DNA of 64,000 nt from the NCBI GenBank assembly GCA_001247695.2, contig LGRX02035338.1, positions 1 through 64,000 on the forward strand. The letters are read 5' to 3'. The position numbers and the translations under genes were made by a program. Every line of letters starts with the position of its first letter. Positions within the stretch are counted from its first letter, which is position 1. The notes below the pieces were generated by a model. It saw nothing but the letters and a program-made list of their open reading frames with translations, searched no databases and was not told the origin of the DNA. Shown piece after piece: positions 23,065 to 34,401 of the stretch. Source of the DNA: Cymbomonas tetramitiformis (taxonomy: Eukaryota; Chlorophyta; Pyramimonadophyceae; Pyramimonadales; Pyramimonadaceae).

Positions 23065-23824
23065 TTATAACAGGTAAGTGAGAAGTCGAACAAGGTCCTC
23101 AAGATCGGCGCTGCAAGACTGTATATCAGCTCTGCTCACCCTGTCCACGAAAGTGTTCCACTCCTCTCGCGCGATGCTGCCATCGCCACGGTCTACGTTT
23201 TTAAAAAGGACCTCAAGCTTCTTCTCTTGAAAAGCTGTTTGTAAAGTCCAGTCGTCACTATCCTGAAAAGCGAGTACAGTGCACACAGCATTAGTGCGTT
23301 CAAGCCAGATAAAGCGCAGCGTTGGAAACAAGTAAAGAGTCGATCGAATGTAGAACGCACGTGCTGTAGGTTTGCTGTACTGTCTAAACAAAAGCTACGA
23401 CAGTTTAAAAACACTCGCTACTGCAGTGCCCAGTCGAAGTAGGAGGTTCGTCCGCCACACTTCTGGATCAGTCCAATATACAGGTTCAAGGAGTTTCGCG
23501 GGAGAAGTTCCGTACGCGCAGCCAGCTCTACAACTCCGCTACAACAGCAATGTCGAGAATTCAGGCAGGCAATTTACGAGCAAAACAGGGAGAACCTTAA
23601 TCAGCTCCTGTAGTTCCGGCGACTCTAAACCTTCCAATACCTCGTGCTTTTCTATATGTCCATCCTTATCACGGTCTATGCCTGAAAAAATGGTATCCGC
23701 ATCTTGTCGACTCAATATGTTTGTTTCAGTTTTTGGATTGAAGTCTTCCGTGACGTCTCCATAACGCAGCGCCATCACCTCATGGCTACTCAGAAATTCT
23801 TCTGACAACTTGGCTCGCGGGGGT
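23065..23824 (-). CDS. EF-hand protein, last two exons
   Basis: Exons 23824-23596 and 23262-23065 join in phase 0. The donor is ATTAAG/GTTCTC, the acceptor TTTTCAG/GATAGT. The first exon also starts at a good acceptor (TATTTTCCAG), so at least one upstream exon is missing from this call. The first exon ends with a canonical calcium loop DRDKDGHIEKHE. The second has NVDRGDGSIAREEW, a slightly degenerate second loop, and ends LLTYLL before TAA. The paired loops form one EF-hand calcium-binding module. The parent protein cannot be named: such C-terminal pairs occur in ion channels and many protist proteins. No coding sequence is recognisable upstream, so this may be a gene remnant. Confidence 0.55.
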
Positions 23825-24429
23825 CTGGAAAATAGAAAGGCAAACATCTTTGCGCCGACAAACAACAATCCAGTTGAGAGACAGTAATTAGCTTATTAGC
23901 CGATGGCAGTTGTTGTTTTGAAACCAGTTCTCGGAAGTGCTCAGTATCACAAATGAGGGTCACGTTCTGAATGCTGGGTCTAAGCTAGAAAATTGCCCGG
24001 CAAGGAATTCCAGCTTTCGATTTTGGTAGTGATTGAAGGTCGTCTGGATGGAAGGCAACGGTAAACCTGATGTTTACAATCGAGATCGTGCAATGTCGTT
24101 TGACATGAAGTTAGTACTACCTGCCGTCCACAGAGTTTGCGCATTCACTTAATTGAAAAACTTTGTTACCGTGTCGTAAATAGAGACCTTTATATCTTCA
24201 CTCTACAGCTCAATAGTTTACTTGCAAATTACGTTTTCCGTTTCATGAGGCTGAAAGTAAGACGGTTCATGAGGAATCGGATTACTCTGACTGCTATACA
24301 GCTGTTGCAGTCACAACTTCTTCCAATATTGAATATTCTGCACCAAACAGTATCACACTGACGTGAGAATGAAGTTTACATGAAAACCGGAAAGGCAGAA
24401 GCATTTTATATGTACAGTGATATCATATG

Positions 24430-24630
24430 TCCGTACCTTAGGGTGCCCAACTAAAGTTGAGCCGTCCAATGTTTTCAGATCGGGAACATCGGAAGGTCCG
24501 AAGAGACCTTCTGTTCCTGGGGAGCGACAAAGGAATGCATCGTATTTTGATCTCTGGAATCGTACATGGACTGTCGGATTCGGAAAATTGCCACTGTTAA
24601 AAATAACCGGACCAGTTTAAGTTGTGCAGC
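24430..24630 (-). repeat. Dispersed repeat, uninterrupted inverted copy of 55800-56170
   Basis: Matches 55800-56170 in reverse complement, from GTGCCCAACTAAAGTTGA to the GGAAAATTGCCACTG block. It lacks the 186-bp element found in the other copy and so serves as the empty site. Confidence 0.8.
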
Positions 24631-24786
24631 TCTACCGTACAGCGGTGATGAAGGTATCCGACGGCTGTTGTCGATTTAAGACGTTCTGCTGGCGTCCAGC
24701 CGTCCACCTCCTCCACCATACTTAGCAGAGTGATTGATCTGACGGCTACTGGCGATTTAAGATCGACCACTGGTTACGACCAGTAG

Positions 24787-25280
24787 TTATGTGACACACC
24801 TACACTGCGGTACCCCCCTAACTACCCTAGCTAAACCAATAATCACAATTGAAATCAGCAAGATAGAGCTAATCGGAGAAGGGTATTCTAGCACACTACA
24901 CACTACATTATGAATGTGTACATATCATTTCAGCCAATTACGAGCTTGATACCTGCCACTGCAGAACGGCAAAAGTTGAAAGCACCAAACTATCAATTCA
25001 ACTCAAAAACGAAAGCCCACATGAGGGCGGAGGGGGGGAATAAACCCCTTTCTCAAACAGAGCAAAACTTGTGAGGCCGAACTCACTAGTGAGTTCGAAA
25101 CCTTATTCCTCCGCTACGGTCTGTCACATAACCTGGGTTATGTGACACAACACCTCTCGTTCCACTCGTTGTCCTGTGACACACGCAACATCCAGTTATG
25201 TGCCACACCTACATTGCGGTACCCCCCTAACTACCCTAACTAAACCAATGATCACAATTGAAATCAACAAGAGCTAATCT
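24787..25280. repeat. Pair of direct repeats of about 85 bp
   Basis: 24787-24872 and 25196-25280 share TTATGTG, CACACCTACA and GCGGTACCCCCCTAACTACC, then CACAATTGAAATCA. The roughly 320 bp between them have no coding content. They could be remnants of a small LTR or TRIM element; no target duplication was confirmed. Confidence 0.55.
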
Positions 25281-26170
25281 GAGACAGAACAAAGATCGGA
25301 AGGTTTCAGATCACCACAAAAGCAAAAGCAATTTCGAAGCACTCGACGAGTATGCACTCACAACAACTCGATGTTGATCCTCACACGATCCGGGCTTACT
25401 CGCCTTCTCTCGATCAGCCTCGATGCTTTTATAGCATAGCAATTTTGGCTTATACATTTTTATAGCATAGCAATTAAGGCTCCCCCTCTACGATGCTTTT
25501 ATAGCATAGCAATTTTGTCATTGTCCACCTTTTCTAGAAGAAACTAGCGTTAAGCCATTTCTTCTATGGGCGTTAAGCCTCTCTTCTTTCGGCAGTAAGC
25601 CTACTTCCTTTACGTGGCACGAGTACGCCAATCCTTGAGAGAACATCTTTTTCGTTCGCGATCTCTAAACTCGAAGAAACAACTCATCAAAATTCAAAAG
25701 CTTTTACCATTTACCTCCCTTTCCTTTTCCTTGTGGTTGGTGTGCGTTCAGCGTTGGCATCTCTTCGACTACATCGACGACACGTTCTACCCTCGGCTTT
25801 GGTCTGGTGGTGTCTGGCGGTGCTTACGCACCAGACACCAACCGGCACGACTCCGACAATTTCGACAACAGCGAGAACGAGTGCCTTGACTCCGACGGTC
25901 TCGCCTATCCGCATTTTCCGCTTTCCAACGTGGATATATATATTACATGCATATTTCAGGTTCTCCATTAGCCCCCCACACTGGGGTGCCTCACCTCTGC
26001 CCTCTGTGTCACCCCTCGATCTGAGGTTCCAGATCAGTCTCTCGGGTTTGCTCACCGATAATAAAGCACCTCCTGCATTTTATTATCGCATCTTCGAGAC
26101 AGCAATGATAGCCCGCTTGTGGGCTTGTCCCCACTGTCCAGCTTCTTATCACTTTAGGAGTTCGGCTCAA

Positions 26171-27108
26171 TGTCACAAACCGCGGCTTATCGTGTACCTT
26201 AGTCGGGTTGTGACACCTAGGACAGTAGTCCCTGTGACGAACATATGACACGCGCAGCACAATACGCGCGAGCGGTTACAGCAGTGACAGGGTACGGAAG
26301 TACGGATGGGTGTTACATCTTATTTGGAGGTAGCAACTGTAATATGTAGGGCGGCGTAGCAGAGTGAGGCAGACGCTCATTTTTGTTTTGCCTTCGTAAC
26401 AATGAGTTCCAAAAAAGGAAGTGCTTGCTCAGTCCGCGAAAACAGCAGTGTTATGATATAGCAATTTATGATATATGGTATTCTTTTGCTTGTGAAGTTG
26501 TGGATTCTGTGGACTTGTGCTTAAATCTGGGTTGTGATAAACCCCTACCCCCCCTAGGTTTAAACCTGGGTTTAAACCTAAAATGACCCCCTCTGGTTTA
26601 AACCGGTTTGTGGTTTCACACTGTTAAGCCTAGTTTCACAATGTTAAGTCTAGTTTCACATTGTTAAGCATATCAAAGGGTACATGTTGTCTTTTCATTG
26701 TTAAGCATACAACAGGGGTAGACGCCATATTGAAATTCAGTCTGCTCTCTGGCAGCCGTGCGAGTAGCCGTTTGGTAATCGTACGGCGTGCTCTCTATCT
26801 CGTGTCTCGTCTCCTATTCCATACAAGGATACAAGTGACAACAGATTCTGTGCACGCGATCAAACGATTGTACCAACGGAGTGTAAGCCGTAGGATTTAT
26901 TTATCGGCCAGGTAGCATCGTCGCGTCGCTAGGTCACGTATGGCGCGTACACGCCGTATATCGCAACGGCTGCAATGGGGGGGAATTCTGGGGGTTTAAA
27001 CCTGGGTTTAAACCTGAAATGACCCCCTCGGGTTTAAACCGGTTAACGGTTTATGCACAACCTAGGCTTAAATATTGGCGTCAGAACTGCATACTGCAGT
27101 CTTTTACA
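26171..27108 (+). repeat. 5' LTR of RE-B (391 bp plus nested insertion)
   Basis: Starts TGTCACAAACCGCGG and ends CAGTCTTTTACA (TG...CA). With the nested element and one 8-bp duplication removed it is 391 bp, identical in length to 53997-54387, with about ten differences by eye. No convincing tRNA primer site follows it. Confidence 0.75.
26527..27065. mobile_element. 539-bp TIR element in RE-B 5' LTR
   Basis: Flanked by GCTTAAAT at 26519-26526 and 27066-27073; the other LTR has one copy (about 54346). The ends are CTGGGTTGTGATAAACC and, inverted, CTAGGTTGTGCATAAACC. Subterminal blocks repeat GGTTTAAACC and ATGACCCCCT in inverted arrangement. An 8-bp duplication suggests a hAT-like or P-like element; there is no coding capacity. 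Confidence 0.85.
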
Positions 27109-27190
27109 AAACAAAAATGTGTTTAATTACAGACATGTCGTCTGTAATTCCGAGCGTGAAGCAGCAGTCTTGAAGAACGAGGCCTTCGAA

Positions 27191-27740
27191 GGGTGAGGCC
27201 AGGAACGGATTTATCCGTACTGGTAAGCTTGGAGAGGTTGAGTAAAGCAGACTGTTGTGACACTGGAGGTTCAGCAGCCATCCGAGACACAGCGACAACA
27301 TTTATTTATGATATTCTGGGCTATTCTGGGAGACAGTGTCCTGATGGAGCGAAACACCGGATGGTAAAGCCAGGAACGGATTTATCCGTACTGGTACGCC
27401 TGAAGGCGTAGAGCGAAACAGGAGGTCTCAGTGTTTATCGTGGCGACAACATTTATTATGATATTCTGGGCTATTCTGGGAGACAGTGTCCTGATGGAGC
27501 GAAGCACGGGACGGTGAAACCAGGAACGGAGTTATCCGTACTGGCAAGCCTGAGGGGGTGGAGTGAAACAGGAGTCTCATCACCTACAAGACTCATTACC
27601 TCAGGAATGAGCGAGAATGGCCTTACAGTGACTGCTGCTTAGAACGAAGCACTGGGAGGTGAAGCCAGGGACGGAATTTCCGTACCGGTAAGCTGAAAGG
27701 TGTGGAGTGAAAAGGGCTTTCACCTTGGCAACTTCCCACC
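27191..27740 (+). repeat. Four tandem units with hairpin potential (possible structured RNA)
   Basis: Units near 27191, 27361, 27511 and 27660 (spacing about 150-170 bp) each contain CCAGGAACGGAT-TT-ATCCGT-ACTGG or a variant. This folds as a 6-bp hairpin inside a CCAG/CTGG stem, followed by CCTGA...GAAACAGG, a second stem-loop. In unit 4 the inner stem changes from ACGGAT/ATCCGT to ACGGAA/TTCCGT, keeping the pairing. The units lie in the RE-B leader, between LTR and gag, where packaging signals are expected. No known RNA family was matched from memory. Confidence 0.6.
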
Positions 27741-27981
27741 ACTGAGGGATTAGCGACGGAGTCGACTACAGACCTCCAGAAGCAGCAGCGAGCCGAGAGA
27801 CGTACTCAGAGAGCGGCACGTGTGAGCCAGCATTTTCCCGAGCTGGAAGAACAAACAACAGCCGGCGGAGGACAGCCCGAGGCCGAAGCCCGGGAGCCTA
27901 CGGTGATATTCGAAGAAGAGATGGACTACGGCGATTCCACTCGCCTTTCCCTCGGTACTCTATCTGCCCACGGTAGCACTT
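27715..27981 (+). pseudogene. RE-B gag-like frame, part upstream of MULE
   Basis: An open frame after a TGA near 27712 has no ATG at its start and encodes a Gln/Arg-rich then acidic stretch (VSQHFPELEEQ ... VIFEEEMDYGDST) until the MULE end. The frame agrees with 32847 onward (5025 bases apart, a multiple of three), so both are probably one gag-like region split by the MULE. No domain is recognised. Confidence 0.45.
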
Positions 27982-28009
27982 CATTTTTGTCGCGAGGTCT
28001 TTTTATTTG

Positions 28010-28125
28010 TCGCACCGTGCGACAAAACTGCAATTATACCGTGCGACATAAATGAGCGTTGCGCTCATTTCTGTCGCACCTGCGACGCAAACATGAGCGC
28101 AACGCTCATTTCTGTCGTGAAAATT
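28010..28125. repeat. Subterminal palindromes of the MULE
   Basis: Successive hairpins GTCGCACCGTGCGAC, AAATGAGCGTTGCGCTCATT, GTCGCACCTGCGAC and ATGAGCGCAACGCTCAT lie just inside the left TIR. Such motifs are commonly transposase binding sites in MULEs. Confidence 0.75.
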
Positions 28126-28416
28126 TACAGAAAATTTTCAGATGACCAAATTTGGATGGACAGGAAATTGCAAGGATAACAAATTATGAAAAATAAATCG
28201 GGCATAAATCTGATGACAAAAATATCTGCTTGTGAAATTTCAATCAGATACCAAGTTGAAATATTAAAGACAAACATCTTTCACGATGCAGAATTCACAA
28301 ATCATTCACAATACTGAATTCACAAATCATGCACAATAAGAAAGCAAAGCAACAATAGCATATTCAGTGGCAAGTAATACAAAATTGATAACATATTTTA
28401 CAAGAGTAAAGACTGT

Positions 28417-28525
28417 TATTGCTACTAGCAGTATCAGATTCCAGTTACGTCACACTACTAGCAGTATCAGATTCCAGTTACGTCACACTACTAGCAGTAT
28501 CAGATTCCAGTTACGTCACACTACT
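28417..28525. repeat. 33-bp tandem repeat, three copies
   Basis: Three near-identical units containing AGTATCAGATTCCAGTTACG lie directly downstream of the transposase stop at 28521-28523, partly overlapping it. Confidence 0.85.
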
Positions 28526-31357
28526 TGCAAGCTTCTGCGTCCCGCTTTTGCTTCATGGTCTTCGGCTTGTTTGAGGGAAAGGCACGTTCCATCATCCCAA
28601 AGATGCCAAGGCCATCACGGAGGTGGTAACCCGCCAAGATGTGCGGGCAACACTTGCAATTCCAAAACCACTTGCAAGACGCATGCGTCTCCATCAACAA
28701 GATCGGTGGGATCGTCCACGTTAAATGTCAACTCCACGATGTCCTCCGAGTACTTTCTCACCAGGTCCAAACTGTGAAAAAAAGTTGCGGGGATTCTCTC
28801 CGCGGATCAAGAGTCGGAACTTGCTCACACGAAGCTCGGTCACCTTTTTACCAGTTGCATTCAGGTTCGTGTAAATGAAGTCGAACCCGTGAATGCGAGA
28901 GGGATACAAGTAGAAGTTGGAAGGATCTTCCTCGGACTCAGTCACAGACAGAAGGTCACACGCAAGCTTCAAGAAAGCAATCGGGTAGCTCGGAAGGGAG
29001 TGGGCGAATGTGTCTTTGTTCTTGAAGGCGCGGTTCCTCAACAACGCGGGGACAGATTTCTCCAACACGACTTGGTGGGTGGCGTGTCGATCGGCCAAAC
29101 GTCGGTCCTCGCGATGTCCACGCTCTTCCGATTGCATCGTGGCCATGATACCAGAAATGGTGCTCGCACCGCGAAAGAACATGATATGTTCCCCGTGAGT
29201 AAAGTTGCGGACCGCATTGACAAAGGCTTGGAGTCCGAGACCTTCCCACTCACGCTTGGCGATGTCCGCAATGAGCTTCCGCATCTCGAGGGTGAAGGCG
29301 TCCTCAAGAGGACGTCGGTCGTTGAGAATTTGGTCCGTCAACTCCTTTGGAACATGCCTGTTTAAAAAACATGTATACATAAAAACAATAATAATAAGAA
29401 GAAGTCGTCGACATACATAAGAACATTGATAAACAGGAAAAATGTTCACGGCAAAGCTATCAAGTATCACGGTTCAAATACACAACCATGTACTTTCGAC
29501 GCACGTGTTCGGAATCTCGGATGGACAATACCATGTCGAGACCACCCGGTTTGTCAATCTGATTTGCAGCCGCGGTCAGGGACCGCATGTTATCGCCACA
29601 AACGATAGATATTGGGAGGTCGATGTCAAATGCGACCTTGGCGTACTTGGTGAGGGCGTTCAAGCCGACCAAGTATGAGAAGTATGACTCGCTCTTAGCA
29701 ATCACGTAGAGGAATAAGTAGAAAGATTGACGGGGACAATTTCTCTTGTCAGTGATGTTCTTCCAGAGGTGAGGTTTGTCAAAGGTGACGCCATCGGTGC
29801 CCAAGTCGATGAGGATGTACTCGCCTTGCTGCTTGCCAAAGGAGGCGTCGGCCTTGACAGTGAAGACGTTGTGACGACCATGGGAAGAATGTTCACGTCG
29901 AATGTTATCCCCCAAGATTAAATTGGTCATGGCAATCGCAGGCCCATACTGGTCGCACCTGTTAAATAGGAAAAGGGCAAGAGACAAAGATTAGTATATG
30001 ATTAAACAAAGGTGGAAAATACAACACAAGCAAGCACACAGATATTTGAAGGCAAGATACGGCAAAGCCTTCACTCCAGGCACCCAACAGCACCGGCTTA
30101 CCGTTCATAGTTGACGACAAAGTAACGCATCGCAACCGGCACGTTTCGACGCCCAGGCATCAAACTCAGATCGCTCGGAGGGCATAGAGTCTTTTTCAAC
30201 CCAAGCTTGCAACCCGGAAACGGTGTCGACTTCTGCAAACAAGCAGGAAACAAAAGTGTAAGTACCAAAAGTATACAGGAGTGCAAGCTAAAAAGTGCAC
30301 AACGTGCGATCCACAAAAAGGTAACCGGAATTCAATTTAAAATAATAGAGAACTGCCATAGTGAAGGGGACGCACCGGAGCTCAAATCTTTGAGGCGACC
30401 CACGAAGTTTTGAACTTGCTTCAAGGTAGGCAGCTCTTGCTTAGATTTATCGGTACCATCCCAGTGTTTTTGAAGCAGGTCATTCAGGGCTACAGCTGGT
30501 TGCCCAGGGCGAGCTGCCGCAAGCTCGGTCAACGCTGCGCGGGAATCTAATTGGGACGCCAGTCTCGGGAGCCGTGGAAACATTGTCAGCGTGAGGGTAC
30601 CCGTTATGGAACACCTCCCAGAGGCGTGTCTGAGCGTTGAAAACGTATTTTTCGGCATAAGGGCAGGCTAACCCCTCGGAGGTGGCGTGGGTGTTACACC
30701 CGTAGGTCCGGGAGTATTCAGATTGGGTGATGCGCCGCATGCGGATTCCAGTCCCTTCGACGAAAGAACGATGTTCTTTGAAGGAAGCGAAAGACACGCG
30801 CTCCGCGATGCGGGACCATACAGCCTTCGTCTTTGCCTGAAACACCCCCACGTAACGACAGTGAACATTGATGTAAAGAACTGGAAAGAGCCAAAATAAA
30901 GCAGGAGGTGCATACATGGCAAAGTACGGAGAGGGAAAATGGGGGTGGAAAAAAGGAACCAACCTTCTTGGAAGCAGGGCTTGAAGAAGGGGACTTCGAG
31001 GTGGCAACATTGTTACTGGAGACTTCTTGCAAAGGGCGGCGAACTTCCGAGGCGACTGGAGATGTGCAGCGATCCCCACAGGTCGGGGCGAAAGCAGGAC
31101 GACACCTGTAAGATCCATCAGCCTACGCCACAGAAAAGAAATAACGGTCAGGAAGTAAAATGAAGAAGTCAACGGGAAGGGGGGGGTTAGGAGACCTCTA
31201 GATTCACATCGAACCATTCCTCGGCGATGTCAAAAGCTTTCATTGCCGGGTCGACAGTAGGTTGCGAGAATGCCAAATCAACAGGAGGTTGAGAGCAATA
31301 CAATTGCACAGCGCGCAAAGCGCGCTGGTGCAAAGGGGTGGCGTTTTCGCTGCTCAT
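28521..31357 (-). pseudogene. MULE transposase, six exons, frameshifted
   Basis: Proposed exons are 31357-31196, 31122-30964, 30836-30376, 30232-30102, 29958-29494 and 29357-28521, with GT-AG borders. Exon 3 holds a zinc-finger-like CNTHATSEGLACPY...WEVFHNGYPHAD, resembling the WRKY/GCM1-type finger of MULEs. Exon 5 carries the transposase core: KADASFG (first catalytic Asp), SESYFSYLVGLNAL, and VCGDNMRSLTAA (second Asp). The C-terminus has WNCKCCPHILAG near 28640, a SWIM zinc finger. Frames break near 30560, in exon 4, and near an A-run at about 28766, so this copy is inactive unless those are assembly errors. The host strand of RE-B reads through it in antisense. Confidence 0.68.
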
Positions 31358-31869
31358 AGTATGTGGGACCGGCGCTGGAACTTCAAAAAACAATGAGATG
31401 AAAGAAGAGAACAAACCTTAAGTACACACGCTGAAACCGGTAGAGGTGATTTTTTTGCCAGAGAAAACGTGGCCAGCTAAGGAACGTCCCATGGAAGCCG
31501 CGACAGACGCCCAGAGTGCCAGCAAAGCGCATGCGGACAGGATATTACGAACAACGTGAGGCAACAGTTGAGCTGGCGGAGTGTGTGGGGGGGCGGGCTC
31601 ATCGTGTTGAATTATAAGTGGTCCGTGAACAAATCCGCTAGATATTCACGCAAGCAATTTTTTCTGTGAAACGTTTGGGACGAATTTAGCTGGCAGAGAG
31701 CGGGTGGCGGCTTTTCAGAGATTCGGGACTGAACTGTTTTTGGGGGAATTAGGAGGGAACTAGAAACTTTGACTGTACGAAATTCGAAGGGAGCTGGCCG
31801 CAGGGCCGCAGGGAGCAGCGCAGGGTGCTCGAGTATCACGTCGCTGATTGGCGATACGACGGAGGTACG

Positions 31870-32570
31870 TCATTTTCGGTTACGAACGATCGCGATCGGT
31901 CGAGACAATCCGGGGTAGGACTGCGGATGCTGAGATCGGTAAACCTGTCAGAGTAGTGTTGCGACAAAATCATAATTGGAAATTCTGCATATCTTCGTGG
32001 TAAAATATGGAATTGTTACCCGTGTCTCTCGTTGTCGGTTACGCGCGATCGGTCGAGACAATCCGGGGTAGGACTGCTGATGCTGAGATCGGTAAACCTG
32101 TCAGAGTAGTGTTGCGACAAAATCATCATTGGGAATTCCGCATATCTTTGTGGTATAATTTTGAATTGTTACCCGTGTCTCTCGTTGTCGGTTACGCGCG
32201 ATCGGTCGAGACAATCCGGGGTAGGACTGCTGATGCTGAAAACGGTAAACTTGACAGAGTAGATTGCGACAAAATCATAATTGGAAATTCCGCATATCTT
32301 TGTGGTATAATTGTGAATTGTTAAACGTGTCTCTCGTTGTCGGTTACGCGCGGTCGGTCGAGACAATCCGGGGTAGGACTGCTGATGCTGAAAACGGTAA
32401 ACTTGACAGAGTAGTTTGCGACAAAATCATAATTGGAAATTCCGCATATCTTTGTGGTATAATTGTGAATTGTTAAACGTGTCTCTCGTTGTCGGTTACG
32501 CGCGATCGGTCGAGACAATCCGGGGTAGGACTGCTGATGCTGAGATCGGTATCCCTCAGATGCTATCGTA
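31870..32570. repeat. 152-bp tandem repeat, about 4.5 units
   Basis: The block CGAGACAATCCGGGGTAGGA recurs near 31901, 32054, 32207, 32359 and 32509, spaced 151-153 bp. Each unit also has GTGTCTCTCGTTGTCGGTTA and ATTCCGCATATCTT. It lies inside the right end of the MULE, upstream of the transposase, so it may contain promoter or transposase-binding sites. Confidence 0.88.
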
Positions 32571-32849
32571 TCATGATTGGCCGGTAAAGCGCGAGCGCTC
32601 AACACAATCCTGGGTAGGACTGCTGACATCGGCAGGAAATTTTTGGAAAATTTCCAACGGCATAATTTTTCAGGGACATCTCCTGCGGTGCGGTGTGTAC
32701 GATGTCACTTTTTTCCAGGAAACCTGTTTCGCTCCTTTAAGGGAAACGAAATGAAAAAACAGCATATTTCTGAAAAAGCTGCGAAGCGTCGTTAATATAA
32801 ACGAATCTTTTTGCGACACGACAAATAAAAAGACCTCGCGACACAAATG

Positions 32850-33976
32850 ATATGCTTCCATCTGCCCACATACATGGGCACCAAGGAAGAAGACCGGCCG
32901 AAGTTCTTGAGGGACTTCTCCCTCTTGTGCAAAAACTTCAGGCGCCAGCATGACGCCAGCATCAGGAAGAGGCTCAGGTCCGTGGCGACCACCAGTCTCT
33001 CTGACGAGCAAAAGCAAACTCTGAGGAGTACACCTCTTGACTGGCAAACACTGTGGGACCTCATCCCCACGTTGTTAGATGGCAAGGATTCACCAGCGCA
33101 CAGTTGGTGGTAGTGTGAGAATTATGAAAGCGGGGGCCTGGTGGCTTCCAACATGGATAGGGTGCTCAAGGACACCAGCGTACACGGCTCACTTGAGGGT
33201 TCCATCCCATGTGCTAGGTCCCCTTTCAATGAAATGAACACTGGCGCAACGTGGATAATCGCGAGGCCAGCAACAGCCCAGGATGCTCACGGGGAAGTTT
33301 CCAACGAGTATAGACCCGATGGAACCTCGCTGAGAGGATTGACTACTGGACACGATGGCACTCACGACACGCAGTACTTCTACGCCCTCAGGGGATTCAT
33401 TGCTGCGCTTGACAGAAAGTTCATGATGAAGGGACTCAGGAGAAAGTTGATCTCTTGACCCAGAAGCCCCAAGAACCGGGGCAAGATGGGCTGACGTATA
33501 TGAAAATGTGCCAACGCAGGGAGATGCAGCTCAACACTGGGAAAGTGGTGAGCGACGAGACTTTGCGCACCTTCATCGAGGATTGCGTCGAGAACCTCCG
33601 CATCAAGATCTTCCAGACACGGGTAAAAGAGCAGTTGACAGCTCAGTACCCGCCACCCAACCGGGTGACCTGGAAGAACCTTGAGGCCATCGTCGAGGTT
33701 CAGGATAAGCTCAAAAACGACGCCGAGTCCTGGATCCTCACATTCCTGCAGGAGATCACGAGGCGATGCGGCTGCCAGTATTCCACCTGGGAAGCCCGAC
33801 AGCATGGCCTCGACCTCAAGGCCATAAAGAACTCGATCGGGAAGATAGAGCCAGCCGTGGACGGACAGTCCGGCGATCCTGAGAGCAGCAAGAAGGCGGA
33901 CGCTTCGCCTTCTAAGAAGATGAAGAAGGAGGTGAATGTCGCGGAAAGAGCCACAGTGGGTTTTGCTGATTGAAAC
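32850..33976 (+). pseudogene. RE-B gag-like region downstream of MULE
   Basis: Frames 32847-33113 and 33141-33458 share one phase and are separated by a stop; 33455-33973 follows in another phase with a 4-base overlap. The encoded protein is helix-rich and basic at the end (KKADASPSKKMKKEVN). It contains CFHLPTYMGTKEEDRPKF and TWKNLEAIVEVQDKLKND and has no zinc knuckle. Position between LTR and pol makes gag the likely identity, but no family was recognised. The breaks suggest decay. Confidence 0.45.
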
Positions 33977-34401
33977 CCGTGACAAATAGACCAAACCCTA
34001 ATGTGATATATATATACATCCCGGCACACCCGCCCCCTCCACCGCTGTATTGGGATGCCCCACCGTCGCCGGACTATTCACCGGGCCCTACTACAGACGA
34101 GGAGGACGGGGAAGATCCCTCGCACGACGATCGAGACTTTTCAGATTTCTTCTGTGGCTCTACGAATGATTCAACCACGGCATCGACAGCTTCAATTCAC
34201 GGCACTATGACTGTGCTGCGGGCTGGCACAGCAGTGCCACCGCCAACTAGTGGGGTAGTGGCTAGTAAGTTAATCATGCCGCTCCTGTACAGTGAGATTG
34301 ACCGTAGCTGTATGTGCAGAGGGGTCCGATCACGGACCGATTTCAGATTTTCAACTCTTGACTGGGAACAGCCCTGCCAGAAAGGACAGGCCTTCCCTTA
34401 A
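33970..34401 (+). CDS. RE-B acidic, proline-rich frame of unknown role
   Basis: A 143-residue frame with a Pro-rich start (HPPPPPLYWDAPPSPDY) and an acidic DEEDGEDPSHDDRDFSDFF segment. It overlaps the stop of the preceding frame by a few bases, as retroelement frames often do. It may be a linker between gag and protease. No catalytic motif is seen, and protease should follow but is absent. Confidence 0.35.
   Translation: MKPVTNRPNPNVIYIYIPAHPPPPPLYWDAPPSPDYSPGPTTDEEDGEDPSHDDRDFSDFFCGSTNDSTTASTASIHGTMTVLRAGTAVPPPTSGVVASKLIMPLLYSEIDRSCMCRGVRSRTDFRFSTLDWEQPCQKGQAFP

Larger units (their letters stand above)
23825..26170. other. Unassigned repeat-rich region upstream of RE-B
   Basis: Contains the inverted repeat copy at 24430-24630, the direct repeats at 24787-25280, and three copies of TTTATAGCATAGCAATT between 25430 and 25520. 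A frame at 25733-26248 has no recognised domain. Confidence 0.5.
27982..32849 (-). mobile_element. Mutator-like DNA transposon (MULE), 4.9 kb
   Basis: The terminal inverted repeats are CATTTTTGTCGCGAGGTC at 27982 and its near complement ending at 32849, extending over about 30 bp (CTTTTTATTTGTCG shared). It encodes a multi-exon transposase on the minus strand with a zinc-finger N-terminus, MULE-type core and SWIM finger, all decayed. Subterminal palindromes and a 152-bp tandem array lie near its ends. I could not find an 8-9 bp target duplication, so the exact ends or the insertion site have changed. Confidence 0.78.

Noticed and set aside
27191..27740. Hammerhead ribozymes in the leader repeats
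   Set aside because: CTGA and GAAA blocks are present, but the conserved core and three-stem geometry are not convincing.
31870..32570. CRISPR-like appearance of regularly spaced repeats
   Set aside because: Whole 152-bp units are repeated without unique spacers, in a eukaryotic transposon.
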